This document shows, in pieces, positions 13,077 to 22,858 of a stretch of 64,000 bases of DNA; position 1 is the stretch's first letter, and each line of letters opens with the position of its first letter. This DNA comes from CAIWHR01 sp963734575. GTDB lineage: Bacteria; Pseudomonadota; Gammaproteobacteria; Burkholderiales; Casimicrobiaceae. The translations under genes and the position numbers were made by a program. The notes under the pieces are model-generated. The model made no database searches, had not been told where the DNA came from, and saw only the letters and a program-made list of their open reading frames with translations. The stretch covers positions 62,001-126,000 of the forward strand of contig CAVTHT010000009.1 in NCBI GenBank assembly GCA_963734575.1, given 5' to 3'.

Positions 13077-14381
13077 TCAGGTCTTGCCGGCATGGTGGAG
13101 CGCACGCGACAGGTCCTCGACGAGATCGTCGGGATGCTCGAGACCGACGGACAGGCGGATCGTGCCTTCGGTGATGCCGCCGCGCGCGAGGTCCTCGGCG
13201 CTCATCCGGAAATGCGTCGTGGACGCCGGATGGATCACCAGCGACTTCGCATCGCCGACATTCGCGAGATGCGAGAAAAGCTCGAGGCGCTCGATGAAAC
13301 GCCGCCCCTGCTCGCGGGTGCCGCGGATGTTGAAGCTGAACACCGCGCCGCAGCCGAGCGGCAGCAGTTCCTGCGCCAGACGGTGGTCGGGGTGCGACTC
13401 GAGCTCGGGATACGCCACGGACTCCACCATCGGATGCTCCGCGAGGAAGGCGACCACGCGCCGCGTGTTCTCGACGTGACGCGCCATGCGGACCGGAAGC
13501 GTCTCGATGCCCTGGAGGATCTGGAACGCGGTGAACGGCGCCATGCAGGCCCCGAAATCGCGGATGCCTTCGCGCCGGGCGCGCAGCAGGAACGCCGCGG
13601 TCGTCGACTCCTCGCTGAACACCATCTGGTGGAAGCCGGCGTACGGCTCGGTCAACGTCGGGAATTTCTCGCGCACCCCGACGCGCTCCCAGTCGAACCG
13701 GCCGCCGTCGACGAGCACGCCGCCGATCACGACGCCGTGTCCGGAGAGGAACTTGGTCGCCGAATGGAAGACGAGATCGGCGCCGTGCTCGAACGGCCGC
13801 AGGAGATACGGCGTCGTGAACGTGGAGTCGACCAGCAGCGGAACGCCGTGCGCGTGCGCGATCTCCGCCACGCGCACGATGTCGAGCACGTCGAGCCCGG
13901 GGTTGCCCAGCGTCTCGCCGAACAGCAGCCGGGTGCGCGGCGTGATCGCCGCATGCCACGCGTCGAGGTCGCGCGGATCGACGAACGTGGTCGTGACGCC
14001 GAACCGCGGCAGGGTGTAGTCGAGGAGATTGTGCGAGCCGCCATAGAGCGCGCGCGACGCGACGATGTGATCCCCAGCCCCGAGCAGGGTGACGATCGCG
14101 AGATGCAGCGCGGCCTGCCCGCTCGCGAGGGCGATGCCCCCGATGCCGCCTTCGAGCGCGGCGACACGTTCCTCGAGCACCGCGCAGGTGGGATTGGAGA
14201 TGCGCGAGTAGACGTGGCCCGCGCGCTCCATGTTGAACAGCGCCGCCGCGTGATCACTGTCGGGGAAGACGAACGACGCCGTCTGGTAGATCGGCGTCGC
14301 CCGCGCGCCGGTCGCGGGATCGGGGCGCGCGCCCGCGTGCAGCGCGAGCGTTTCGAGATGGGTCTTCGTGGGCTTGGCCAT
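13077..14381 (-). CDS. metY: O-acetylhomoserine sulfhydrylase (Cys/Met PLP enzyme)
   Basis: PLP-dependent gamma-replacement enzyme making homocysteine from O-acetylhomoserine and sulfide. 434 residues, intact. Features: N-terminal LHAGARPDPATGARATPIYQ, cofactor-phosphate region VYSRISNPT and SGQAALHLAI, aspartate in LLVDSTFTTPYL, PLP-binding lysine in HSATKFLSGHG, and C-terminal HPASTTHFRM. The full length and the RPDP insert favour MetY over the shorter MetZ (O-succinylhomoserine) type, though sequence alone does not settle this. The ATG at 14381 was chosen because homologues begin shortly before THLETLALHAG. Confidence 0.88.
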   Translation of the reverse strand: MAKPTKTHLETLALHAGARPDPATGARATPIYQTASFVFPDSDHAAALFNMERAGHVYSRISNPTCAVLEERVAALEGGIGGIALASGQAALHLAIVTLLGAGDHIVASRALYGGSHNLLDYTLPRFGVTTTFVDPRDLDAWHAAITPRTRLLFGETLGNPGLDVLDIVRVAEIAHAHGVPLLVDSTFTTPYLLRPFEHGADLVFHSATKFLSGHGVVIGGVLVDGGRFDWERVGVREKFPTLTEPYAGFHQMVFSEESTTAAFLLRARREGIRDFGACMAPFTAFQILQGIETLPVRMARHVENTRRVVAFLAEHPMVESVAYPELESHPDHRLAQELLPLGCGAVFSFNIRGTREQGRRFIERLELFSHLANVGDAKSLVIHPASTTHFRMSAEDLARGGITEGTIRLSVGLEHPDDLVEDLSRALHHAGKT

Positions 14382-14482
14382 GGCGCTCTGCCGGCAATCC
14401 GGCGGCCCGATTCTAGCCGAACGAATGCGACCCGAACCGCGGGCCGGTAAGATGCGCGCTTGCGCCGCACCGTCGTCCTGCA

Positions 14483-15659
14483 ATGAACCGCCGTCCACCG
14501 CGATCCGACGTCCTGCCCGAGCCGCTCCCGCGCGCGCCGGGTGCGCTGCCCGAGAAGGGCCGCGGCGCCACGTTCAATCCCGGCAACCGCTTCCGTCGCG
14601 ACACGCGCGAAGCGGTCGACGACGGCTGGAACGCCGCCGACGATCCGACGGAAGGCGACGACGCGCTGCCGCCGCGCCGCAAGACCATCGTCACCGTGCA
14701 TCCGTCGCGCACGATCATCACGCGCAACGATTCGCCCGACGTCGGCTTCACGCAGTCGGTCAATCCCTATCAGGGCTGCGAGCATGGCTGCATCTACTGC
14801 TTCGCGCGGCCATCGCACGCGTACCACGACCTTTCGCCCGGCATCGATTTCGAGACGCGACTCTTCGCCAAGGCCAAGGCCCCCGCGCTGCTGCGCGCGG
14901 AGCTGGCGAAACCCGGCTATCGCTGCGAGAGCATCACGCTCGGCATCAACACCGATGGTTACCAGCCGATCGAGCGCGAATGGCGGCTGACGCGGCAGTG
15001 CCTCGAGGTGCTGCACGAATGCGATCATCCGGTGTCGATCGTGACGAAGTCGGCGCTGATCGAGCGGGATCTCGATCTGCTCGCGCCGATGGCGGCGAAG
15101 GGTCTCGCCGAAGTGTTCCTGACGATCACCACGCTCGACCGCGAGATCGCACGCCGAGCTGGAGCCGCGCGCTGCCGCACCCGAGCGCCGCCTGCAGACG
15201 ATCGAAGCGCTGAGCGGCGCGGGCGTGCCGGTCGGCGTGATGATCGCACCGGTGATTCCGCAGCTCACCGACAAGGACCTCGAGGCGATCCTCGAGGCCG
15301 CCGCCGAACGCGGTGCGCGGCAGGCCGGGTACGTGCTCCTGCGCCTCCCGCACGAGGTCTCGCCGCTCTTCCGCGACTGGCTGGATGCGCACTACCCGCT
15401 GCGCGCCGCGCACGTGATGAGCCTCGTGCAGCAGATGCGCGGCGGCAAGGACTACGACTCCGCCTGGGGCACGCGCATGCGCGGCACGGGCGAGTTCGCC
15501 AACCTGATCGCCGCGCGGTTCAAGCTCGCGTGCCGGCGATTCGGCTTCAACCGCCGGCACTCCACCCTCGATACGACCCTCTTCCGCCCCCCGGCCGCGA
15601 CCCCGGTGGGGGGCCCGCCGTCACCCGGAGAGCCGCGTCAGCAGGACCTCTTCGGCTAG
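14483..15659 (+). CDS. PA0069-family radical SAM protein (one frameshift)
   Basis: Radical SAM enzyme of the group related to spore photoproduct lyase, often annotated as a DNA repair photolyase. The cluster motif CEHGCIYC (C-x3-C-x2-C) lies near residue 98, preceded by the family hallmark SVNPYQGC. Beyond about 15154 the frame changes, with one extra base after REIAR; the remainder, from GVPVGVMIAPVIPQL to the C-terminal QQDLFG, is well conserved. Corrected length about 391 residues. Function is not established for this subfamily. Confidence 0.87.
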
Positions 15660-15664
15660 ACCTC

Positions 15665-15685
15665 CGTTGCCGCCGGACGGCAACG
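15665..15685 (+). terminator. Hairpin after the radical SAM gene
   Basis: A perfect 8-base stem (CGTTGCCG / CGGCAACG) with a 5-base loop starts six bases after the stop codon. No T-tract follows, so it may be an mRNA 3'-end stabiliser or a weak terminator. Confidence 0.4.
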
Positions 15686-15852
15686 TCACCCATTGCCCTA
15701 CACGCCACGCCCCCGAAGGGCGACGCTCACATCCGGCTTCGGCGGACAGGCGCGGCAAGGGCCTTCGACCACAATGGCCTCTCGTGCAGGAACGCGCGTG
15801 CCTGCAACCTGAATGGCGGCACGCAGTCGATGCAATCAAGGAGGACTTTCAG

Positions 15853-16404
15853 ATGATGACACGAGCAAAGCCTTTGATCTTCGCAGTTGCGATGGCCCTT
15901 GGGGCCTCGGTTCCGGCCTTCGCGCAAAGCAGCGGCAGCGCCGCATCGGATAACGGCGGTTCCACGAACACGAAGACCTCTCCCGTGGTAACGGCGCCGG
16001 CCCCGTCCAGCACGCCGGTCTACAGCGCGGACCACGCGCCGGTAGTGAGCGGCGGCGCCTCGACCTCGGTGGGCACGACCACGAGCGTGGATGCCAGCGC
16101 AGCACTCCCGGCCGATGACGACGCGCACGAACGCGCCGCACGTCAGGCCCGCTCCACGAGCGAAGAGGAGCACGGCGGTCTGCGCAACCGGATCCACGAC
16201 AAGAAGGACCAGGCGCGCGAGAAGCTCGGGATGGGTCCGGATGACAGCGGCAAGCCCGCGGTTTCGTCCGATGACGCCCGCGAGCGTGCGGCACGCCAGT
16301 CGGGTGCGACGAGCGACGAGGAGCACGGCGGCCTGCGTAACCGGATGCATGACAAAAAAGACCGCGCACGCGCGAAGCTCGGCATGCAGCCGGACAACGA
16401 CTGA
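15853..16404 (+). CDS. Secreted protein with a duplicated charged repeat
   Basis: 183-residue protein of unknown function. The start at 15853 (second ATG at 15856) follows an AAGGAGGA ribosome site. A clear signal peptide ends at VPAFAQ. After a Ser/Thr/Ala/Pro-rich low-complexity stretch there are two tandem copies of a charged unit of about 39 residues (roughly 89-127 and 140-178), each containing ERAARQ, EEHGGLRNR, HDKKD and AR.KLGM. Probably periplasmic and largely disordered. It heads a run of three similar small secreted proteins. Not a family I recognise. Confidence 0.75.
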   Translation: MMTRAKPLIFAVAMALGASVPAFAQSSGSAASDNGGSTNTKTSPVVTAPAPSSTPVYSADHAPVVSGGASTSVGTTTSVDASAALPADDDAHERAARQARSTSEEEHGGLRNRIHDKKDQAREKLGMGPDDSGKPAVSSDDARERAARQSGATSDEEHGGLRNRMHDKKDRARAKLGMQPDND

Positions 16405-16494
16405 CGCCGGTTGACGGCTCGAGCAGTCGATTCGAGGCGCGCGGGCCCTGGCCCGCGCATCTCGTCCATCGTCCTGTGACACAGGGAGCCATCC

Positions 16495-16959
16495 ATGCGA
16501 GCTCGCACGCTGGCCGTCGCGACACTGTCGTTTTTACTGATCGGCAGCGCCGCAGCCCAAACGGGCCCCTCCGCCGCCGCAGTCGAAGCGCCGGACGCCG
16601 GTAGCCTCGCCGGGCCGGGACCGATCTCGGCGTCGCCGTTGCGCGACCTGCAGTCGGGGAGTCCGCCGGTCGCGAATGCGCCCAAACGCAGCACCGGCGC
16701 AGTCGCACGCGTGCTCGGCAATGGAACGGCGCTCGACTACAGCCAGGGCGGTGCGAACGCGCTTGGCAACACCGGCGGCCTGACCACCGGCGCATCCGGG
16801 CCGGCGGGCATCGTGGGCGGCGGCGGTGGCGTCCATTCGGGGCAGCTGGTGATTCCACCCGCGCCCATCAATGGCGCGATGCGCAGCGACGAGACGCGCG
16901 AGCATCCGCGCAACCCGCAGGACGCGACAACGACCTCGGGGATGACACCCGAGCGCTGA
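16495..16959 (+). CDS. Small secreted low-complexity protein
   Basis: 154-residue protein with an N-terminal signal peptide ending near GSAAAQ, then a Gly/Ala/Ser/Pro-rich sequence with no recognisable domain (for example GIVGGGGGVHSGQ). A GGGAG ribosome site precedes the ATG. It lies 90 bases after the duplicated-repeat protein and 135 bases before another secreted protein of similar composition. Intact; function unknown. Confidence 0.65.
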   Translation: MRARTLAVATLSFLLIGSAAAQTGPSAAAVEAPDAGSLAGPGPISASPLRDLQSGSPPVANAPKRSTGAVARVLGNGTALDYSQGGANALGNTGGLTTGASGPAGIVGGGGGVHSGQLVIPPAPINGAMRSDETREHPRNPQDATTTSGMTPER

Positions 16960-17094
16960 AACAAGCAGTAGCGCTGCGCACCGCAGCAAATCTCGAACGA
17001 TCGAACTCCATTCGCGCTCCCGGCGACCATCGCCGGCGGCGCAACAAGCGCGCAGGACCTGGCGCATCGAAGCAACCACCAGAAGGAGAACCAC

Positions 17095-17857
17095 ATGGAC
17101 ATGAAAATCAAGCCTCTCATGATCGCCGTCGCGATCGCACTCGGCGTGAGCTCGACGGCATTCGCGCAAGGCGCAGGCTCGGGCACCGGCGCGGGCGCAG
17201 CGGCAGGCGACGCCGCAGGGTGGGGCGGGCGCGGCGGGCGCGAGCTCGGGCCAGGGCGACAACGCCGGCTCGGCAGCAACATCCGGCTCGACGGGCGCGG
17301 GTGCAACCGGCACGGGCGCCGCAGCCGCCAACGGCGACACCGGTGGCAACACCAACAATCGCATCCGTCGTCCGGGCGCAGTCGCCCCGCGCAGCGGCGT
17401 GACCTCGACCGATCCGAACGCGCAACTGCGCAGCAACACGCCGAGCGATAAGCCGGCGACCGCACGTAGCACGAGCGGCACGGGCTCGACCTCGGGCACG
17501 ACGGCTCCCTCCGGCGCGAACCCGGCCTTCGACAACCAGGAGAAGGTGAACGGCCAGCCAGTGCCGAATTCGCCGGACGCGAAGACGTCGATGAACGACG
17601 CGACCTCGACGGGCGTCGCGAACGATCACGCGAGCACGACCGGCAAGACGAACAGCACGCGCGCTGCCGCGAAGGCCAAGGCCAAGGCGCATGCACAGGA
17701 CACGCATGCGGCGGCGAAGTACACCGCGGCGCACAGCAAGACCGGTGCCGACAAGACGGACGCGCAGAATGCCGATCAGCACCGGACCGACGAGCCGTTC
17801 CGCGACGACGTCGGCCGCGTTCCCGGCGCCAACCCGCAGACGCCTGCCGTCAAGTAA
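17095..17857 (+). CDS. Small secreted Ala/Thr-rich protein (one frameshift)
   Basis: About 253 residues once one extra G near 17219 is removed. An AAGGAG site precedes the ATG; the signal peptide ends at STAFAQ. The mature part begins with a Gly/Ala-rich stretch, continues through TSTDPNAQLRSNTPSDKP and a Ser/Thr/Gly linker, and ends in a Lys/Ala-rich segment (AAAKAKAKAHAQDTHAAAK) before PQTPAVK. Unknown function; third in the run of secreted low-complexity proteins and followed by a strong terminator. In the uncorrected frame the protein would lose the Lys/Ala tail. Confidence 0.68.
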
Positions 17858-17891
17858 CCGGCATCAACGCGAGCGCAGAGCTCGCACCTCG

Positions 17892-17917
17892 AAGGGGCCC
17901 GCGCGGCCCCTTTTTCT
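17892..17917 (+). terminator. Intrinsic terminator
   Basis: Stem AAGGGGCC / GGCCCCTT with a CGCGC loop, followed by TTTTTCTTT. It lies 35 bases past the stop of the third secreted protein and closes that transcription unit. Confidence 0.85.
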
Positions 17918-17987
17918 TTGCGTGGACGAGCTTGCGGTTCCGCGCGCGCCCCGGCACCATCGACCCTCTGTCGTCAGGAGGAAATGC

Positions 17988-18428
17988 ATGCCCGCGCTCA
18001 GCCACGTCTCGGTCGGTGCCGCTGCCGTCGCGCACTTCGCGATCGGGGCGGTCTGGTACACGGTGTTCGCCCAGCCCTGGGTCATGGGCATCGGCAAGTC
18101 CATGGAGCAGCTCGCGCGCGAGCACGCGGGCTCGCCGATGCCCTACGTGATCGGCTTCCTCGCGATCCTCGGCCTCACCTACACCCTTGCCTGGCTCATG
18201 CGCGGTGCCGGCGTGGCTACGCTCGCCGGTGGAGCGCGGCTCGGCGCGATCGTCGGACTCGGCATCGCCGCGATGCAGCTCGCGCTCAACTATGCGTTCG
18301 AGGCGCGATCGGTCACGCTATGGCTCGTCAACGGCGGCTACGCCGTCGTGGGGCTCGCCGTGGCCGGGGCGATCATCGGCAGCTGGCATCGCCGAGGCGT
18401 CGCAGTGCGCGACGAGCGTGCAGCATGA
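17988..18428 (+). CDS. DUF1761 family membrane protein
   Basis: 146-residue protein with four hydrophobic segments and the N-terminal AHFAIGAVWYTVFAQPW typical of DUF1761, a family of unknown function. An AGGAGGAA ribosome site sits four bases before the ATG at 17988. Its stop overlaps the RraA-like start (ATGA), implying coupling. Intact. Confidence 0.85.
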   Translation: MPALSHVSVGAAAVAHFAIGAVWYTVFAQPWVMGIGKSMEQLAREHAGSPMPYVIGFLAILGLTYTLAWLMRGAGVATLAGGARLGAIVGLGIAAMQLALNYAFEARSVTLWLVNGGYAVVGLAVAGAIIGSWHRRGVAVRDERAA

Positions 18429-19074
18429 ATGCGCTCACCGCGCGACTCGGGCGCTGCTACAGCGGCGCCGTGCACGACGTGCTGCGCCTGATGGGCCACG
18501 AGCGTGTCGTGCTGCCACCGCGCGATCAAGGCGATTGCACCCGAGCACCCGTCTCGCGGGACCGGTGTGGACGGTGGCAGGTCACATCGACCGCACGCGC
18601 ACGCGCGACGAGACGCTGCTCGGCTGGTGCACGCTGCTGTCGAAAGCGCCTGCAGGTCACGTCGTCGTCTGCCAGCCGAACAACCACGAGGTCGCGCTCA
18701 TGGGCGAGCTCTCGGCCCAGACACTGCAGGCGCGCGGCGTCCTCGGCTACGTCGTGGACGGCGGCTCGCGCGACACCGATCTCGTCCTGGCGCAGGGCTT
18801 TCCGGTGTTCTGCGCCTTCCTCACGCCGGCGGACATCGTGTCGCGATGGATGCCCGATCGGTACGGCGAGCCCGTCACCATCGGTGAGTGCACCATTCGC
18901 ACCGGGGACTACCTCCTCGGCGATCGCGATGGGGTGGTGATCATCCCGGAGGCGATCGCCGAGGACGTGGTCACGCGCACCGAGGAAGTCATCGCGACCG
19001 AATCGGAGATGCGTCGCGCGCTCATCGGCGGTCTCGACCCGGTCGAGGCGTACCACCGCTACGGAAAGTTCTAG
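18425..19074 (+). CDS. RraA-like protein / HMG aldolase family (two frameshifts)
   Basis: RraA-fold protein of about 215 residues. The family includes the RNase E regulator RraA and 4-hydroxy-4-methyl-2-oxoglutarate (HMG)/oxaloacetate aldolases. Seen: VLGYVVDGGSRDTD (the D-G-x-x-R-D active-site loop) and GDRDGVVIIPEAIAE. The frame breaks near 18523 and 18541, both explained by one extra base. A lyase role is more likely than RNase E control because the active-site loop is intact. Overlaps the DUF1761 gene by four bases. A second RraA-like gene lies at 53588-54310. Confidence 0.78.
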
Positions 19075-19099
19075 CTGGGGGTCAGCTTTGGCACTGGCA

Positions 19100-19319
19100 T
19101 TAGGCAAGCGTTCAGCCTTGCACCGGCCATGTCAGGCTGAAGCCCGACCTACAACGGCATCGGGGCGGTGGCGAGGTGTAGGCAAGGCTTCAGTCGCGCA
19201 CCGGTCATTGTAGGCAAGGCTTCAGCCTTGCACCGGCCATGTCAGGCTGAAGCCCGACCTACAACGGTATCGGGACGGTGGCAAGGTGTAGGCAAGGCTT
19301 CAGTCTCGCACGGGCATTC
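19100..19319. repeat. Two tandem 110-bp REP-like palindromic units
   Basis: Bases from 19100 recur with a period of exactly 110 (for example TAGGCAAG at 19101 and 19211). Each unit holds hairpins such as GCAAGGC-TTCA-GCCTTGC and GTCAGGC-TGAA-GCCCGAC, and ends with a partial TAGGCAAGGCTTCAGT arm. This is the form of REP/BIME-type extragenic palindromes. The repeat lies between the convergent RraA-like and ABC1-kinase genes and runs into the 3' end of the latter. Confidence 0.88.
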
Positions 19320-21006
19320 AGCGCAAATGCGGCGGCTTCCTGCGGCGCGACGCGCATGTCGTTCGCGACGATGGTCGCGACGAGCACGATGCCGCCGCCG
19401 GCGGCGAGCGAGAAGAAGATCATCGCGAATCCCGGATAGCCGAGGATCCGGAACGTCGTCTCCACCTGCATCAGCATGGCGGCGCCCACGATCAGCGCCG
19501 CCAGAATGAGACCGGTCGTGATGCGGTTCGCGATCTTCTGCATGCCCTCGATGAGCGTCTCCTCCTCGAGCGCGTCGACCTTGATGCGGATGTCGTTGTT
19601 GGCGATGCGCGCGAGGATCGTATTGATGCGGCCGGGGAGCTCCTCCAGCGTCTCCTTCGCTTCGAGCACGCTGGTGAAAAGGCGTCCCGGCGACAGGCTC
19701 GCACGAAATTTCTGCTGCATGATCGCGACGGTGTTGTCGCGGATCGAGGCATTCGGATCGAAGTCCGGTGCGAGGGTGCGCGCGATCTGGTCGAGGTTGA
19801 GCAGCGCCTTGCCGACCATCGTCATCTCCGGCGGCAGGCTCACGCCGCATTCGGCGGCGATGCGCTTGATCTCGAGCGTGCTGCGCCCGACGTTGGCGTC
19901 GCGCAGGGCGACGTTCTGGTTCTCCGCGACGAGCTCGGACGTGCGACGGAAGAATTCCGCCTCGTTGAAGTCGTCGCGCTTCGTCCCCATCCCGATGGCG
20001 ATCTGCGCCACCTTGTCGCCGCGGCCTTCGCTCACCGCGAGGATCAGCTTCAGGAATGCGTCGCGCACGCGCCGGCGGCACCAGTCGCCACCATGCCGAG
20101 ATCGATCAGCGCGATGTCGTCGTCGTCGGTCAGGAAGACATTGCCGGGGTGCGGATCGGCGTGGAAGAAGCCGTCGACGAGGATCTGCTTGAGATAGGCG
20201 CGGAACAGCTGGTCGACGAGCTCGGCGTGATCGAGCTCGATGCGCCGCAGCGGGCTGATGGACGTGATCTTGCGGCCGCGGATGTAGTCCATCGTCAGCA
20301 CGCAGCACGTGGTGAAGTCCTCCACCGGGACGGGCACGACGATGTGGCTGAAGTCGCGCAGGTTCTCGCCCAGCGTGACGAGGTTGCGCGCCTCGCGCCG
20401 GTAGTCGAGCTCGTTCAGCAGGCTCTTGCGCAGGGTGTCGATCATCGGCGCGAGCTCGTACTGGCGCCCGGCTTCGGTGTTCGCATCGAGGAACGCCGCC
20501 ACCTCGCGCAGGGCTTCGAGGTCCTCCACGATCCGCGCCTGGATGTCGGGCCGCTGCACCTTGACCACGACATCGCGGCCGTCGCGCAGGCGCGCGCGAT
20601 GCACCTGGCCGAGCGACGCGGCCGCGATCGGCTTCGGCTCGAAGTCGAGAAACGCCTTGGAGATGCGCACCCCGAGCTCGCGCGCGACGATCTCCTCGAC
20701 CTGCTCGAACGGGAACGGCTCGACGTCGTCCTGCAGCCGTGCCAGCGCATCGAGGTAGGCTGGCGGAAGCATGTCGGCGCGCGTCGACAGGAGCTGCCCC
20801 AGCTTGACGTACGTCGGGCCGAGCTTCTCGAGATCGCTGGCGAGGGTCGCGGCGCTGGCCGCCGTCGCTTCCACTTGCGGCGCCGGCTCCGCGGCGCCGA
20901 TCTCGGTCAGGCCGGCGCGTTTCACGAGATCGCCGCGGCCGTGCTTCAGCAGCAGCGTCGCGAGATCGCGATACTGCTTGAGATGCTTGAGGTTGAGCCC
21001 GGCCAT
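19259..21006 (-). CDS. ABC1/UbiB-family atypical kinase (frameshifted)
   Basis: Membrane-associated protein-kinase-like ATPase linked to ubiquinone biosynthesis and lipid homeostasis (UbiB/AarF/Coq8). Seen: the family motif YVKLGQLLSTRADMLP, AAASLGQVHRA, the ATP-site lysine in VVVKVQRPD, the catalytic loop FFHADPHPGN and the DLG metal loop. The C-terminal region ends in two transmembrane segments. The frame changes near 20070, between GMVAT and VRDAFLKLI; two extra bases or one missing base would fit. Corrected length about 581 residues. The last 20 or so residues are encoded by the REP-like repeat. It lies outside any ubiquinone operon, so the precise orthologue is uncertain. Confidence 0.86.
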
Positions 21007-21134
21007 GGTCAGTCGCCGCCGGAGCGGCGTGCCTGGACGCGCGCGGCCCGGCCGCTGCGCATCGCGGACGCACACGCGCTCGAATGTGAACGAATCAACT
21101 GCGTCTCCCTGGTGAATTATTTACACTGCCGCGC

Positions 21135-21764
21135 ATGACAGGCATTCATGATCTGGCGCTGTTCATCGCGGCAGGGCTGCTGCTCAACGTGACGCCCGGA
21201 CCGGACACGCTCTACATCGTCGCGCGCAGCACCGGCCAGGGACTGCGCGCCGGAGCGCTCGCGGCGCTCGGCATCGGCGCCGGCTGCTGCGTGCACATCC
21301 TCGCGGCGGCCATCGGCGTCTCGGCGCTGCTGCTCGCCTCCGCCACGGCCTTCACGATCGTGAAGATCCTGGGCGCGGCGTATCTCGTGTACGTCGGCGT
21401 CGCCCTGCTTCGATCCGGGTCCGCCGGGGAGGTTCCCGCGCCCTCCGTCCGGGCCGACGGACTGTCGCGCATCTTCGTGCAAGGGCTCCTGACCAACGCG
21501 CTCAATCCGAAGGTGGCGGTCTTCTTCGTCGCGTTCCTGCCGCAGTTCGTGCGCGACGACGCGCCCGACAAGTTCGCCGCCCTGCTGCTGCTCGGAATCG
21601 TATTCAACGTGAATGCGACGCTGTGGAACCTGTTCGTCGCGTGGCTCGCGTCGAACGCGGCGCGCGTGCTCGCTCGCGACGACGTGCGCCGCTGGACCGG
21701 ACGCATTGCCGGCGGCCTCATGGTCGCCCTGGGGATCCGCCTCGCGTTCTCGGCGAGGCCGTAG
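21135..21764 (+). CDS. LysE/RhtB family exporter
   Basis: 209-residue inner-membrane protein with about six hydrophobic segments and the LysE-superfamily signature LNVTPGPDTLYIVARS near the N-terminus, then GLLTNALNPKVAVFF. The family exports amino acids such as lysine, homoserine or threonine; the substrate here is unknown. Divergent from the ABC1 kinase. Intact. Confidence 0.9.
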   Translation: MTGIHDLALFIAAGLLLNVTPGPDTLYIVARSTGQGLRAGALAALGIGAGCCVHILAAAIGVSALLLASATAFTIVKILGAAYLVYVGVALLRSGSAGEVPAPSVRADGLSRIFVQGLLTNALNPKVAVFFVAFLPQFVRDDAPDKFAALLLLGIVFNVNATLWNLFVAWLASNAARVLARDDVRRWTGRIAGGLMVALGIRLAFSARP

Positions 21765-21830
21765 GTTCATCGGGCAAGCGTCCTGCATGCAACCTTGCCG
21801 CGGGCGGCAGGGTCCGAGGACTAGAATGCA

Positions 21831-22841
21831 GTGGCAGGGAAGGCGCCGCATGGCCCACCGATCACCGCCGTGCCCGAATCTCCTGCTGCGTCGCAGCCTG
21901 CGCCTGACATCCTGATCGTGAAACCCAGCTCCTCACCTGCCCTCGCCCTGCTGCGCCATCCGGGTAAATTCCTGATGTGCACGATGAAGGCCTTCCGCGC
22001 CAACCAGGGGCTCCTGCTCGCCGGCGCCGTGGCGTACTACACGCTGCTCTCGATCGTGCCGCTATTGATCCTGCTGCTGCTCGTGCTCGCGCACGTCGTC
22101 GACCAGACGAACCTGCTGACCACCCTCGGCCGCTACCTCGAGCTCGTCACGCCCGGGCAGTCGAAGGCGCTGATCGAGGAGCTCTCGTCCTTCCTCGTGC
22201 ATCGCGGAGTCGTCGGCCCCGTCCTGCTGATCACATTGATCTTCTTCAGCTCGCTGGCCTTCACGGTGCTGGAGAACTCGATGTCGGTGATCTTCCTGCA
22301 TCGGGTGAAGGTGCGCCGGCGCCGGTTCCTGATCTCGGCGCTGATCCCCTACTGCTACATCCTGTTCCTCGGCCTCGGGCTCCTCGTGGTCACCCTGGTC
22401 TCCGGCGCGTTGCAGGCGCACGGTGCCGAGGAGATCACCCTGCTCGGACGCCTCGAACCGCTTGGGTCGCTATCGGGCGCGGTGCTTTATGTGATCGGCC
22501 TCTCCGGCGAGATCCTGGTGCTCACCTCGATCTACATGGTGATGCCCGTGGGACGGTTGCACTGGCGGCACGCGCTGGTGGGTGGCATCGCGGCGGCGAT
22601 CCTCTGGGAGCTCACGCGCCACGTGCTCCTGTGGTACTTCGGGCAGCTCTCGCAGGTGAAGACCGTTTACGGGTCGCTCGCCACGGCGATCTTCGTGCTG
22701 CTCAGCCTCGAGATCGCAGCGACGATCCTGCTCTTCGGCGCGCAGGTCATCGCCGAATACGAGCGCATCGAGCGCGAGCCGATGGATGCGAAGCCGCAGA
22801 AGCTCTCGACGGCGCGTGCGCACGCCGAGACAGAAAGCTGA
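21831..22841 (+). CDS. YihY/BrkB family inner-membrane protein
   Basis: 336-residue membrane protein with about six transmembrane segments. The family pattern is seen in GLLLAGAVAYYTLLSIVPL, TVLENSMSVIF and TVYGSLATAIFVLLSLE. Formerly called RNase BN by mistake; the role is unknown. The start is uncertain: GTG at 21831 gives the longest frame and an in-frame GTG at 21918 is also possible. Intact and convergent with the cupin gene. Confidence 0.86.
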   Translation: MAGKAPHGPPITAVPESPAASQPAPDILIVKPSSSPALALLRHPGKFLMCTMKAFRANQGLLLAGAVAYYTLLSIVPLLILLLLVLAHVVDQTNLLTTLGRYLELVTPGQSKALIEELSSFLVHRGVVGPVLLITLIFFSSLAFTVLENSMSVIFLHRVKVRRRRFLISALIPYCYILFLGLGLLVVTLVSGALQAHGAEEITLLGRLEPLGSLSGAVLYVIGLSGEILVLTSIYMVMPVGRLHWRHALVGGIAAAILWELTRHVLLWYFGQLSQVKTVYGSLATAIFVLLSLEIAATILLFGAQVIAEYERIEREPMDAKPQKLSTARAHAETES

Positions 22842-22858
22842 CGCAAAGGCCGGCGAGC

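Noticed and set aside
19100..19319. CRISPR array
   Set aside because: Only two adjacent 110-base units made of hairpins with no unique spacers and no cas genes; fits REP-type repeats.
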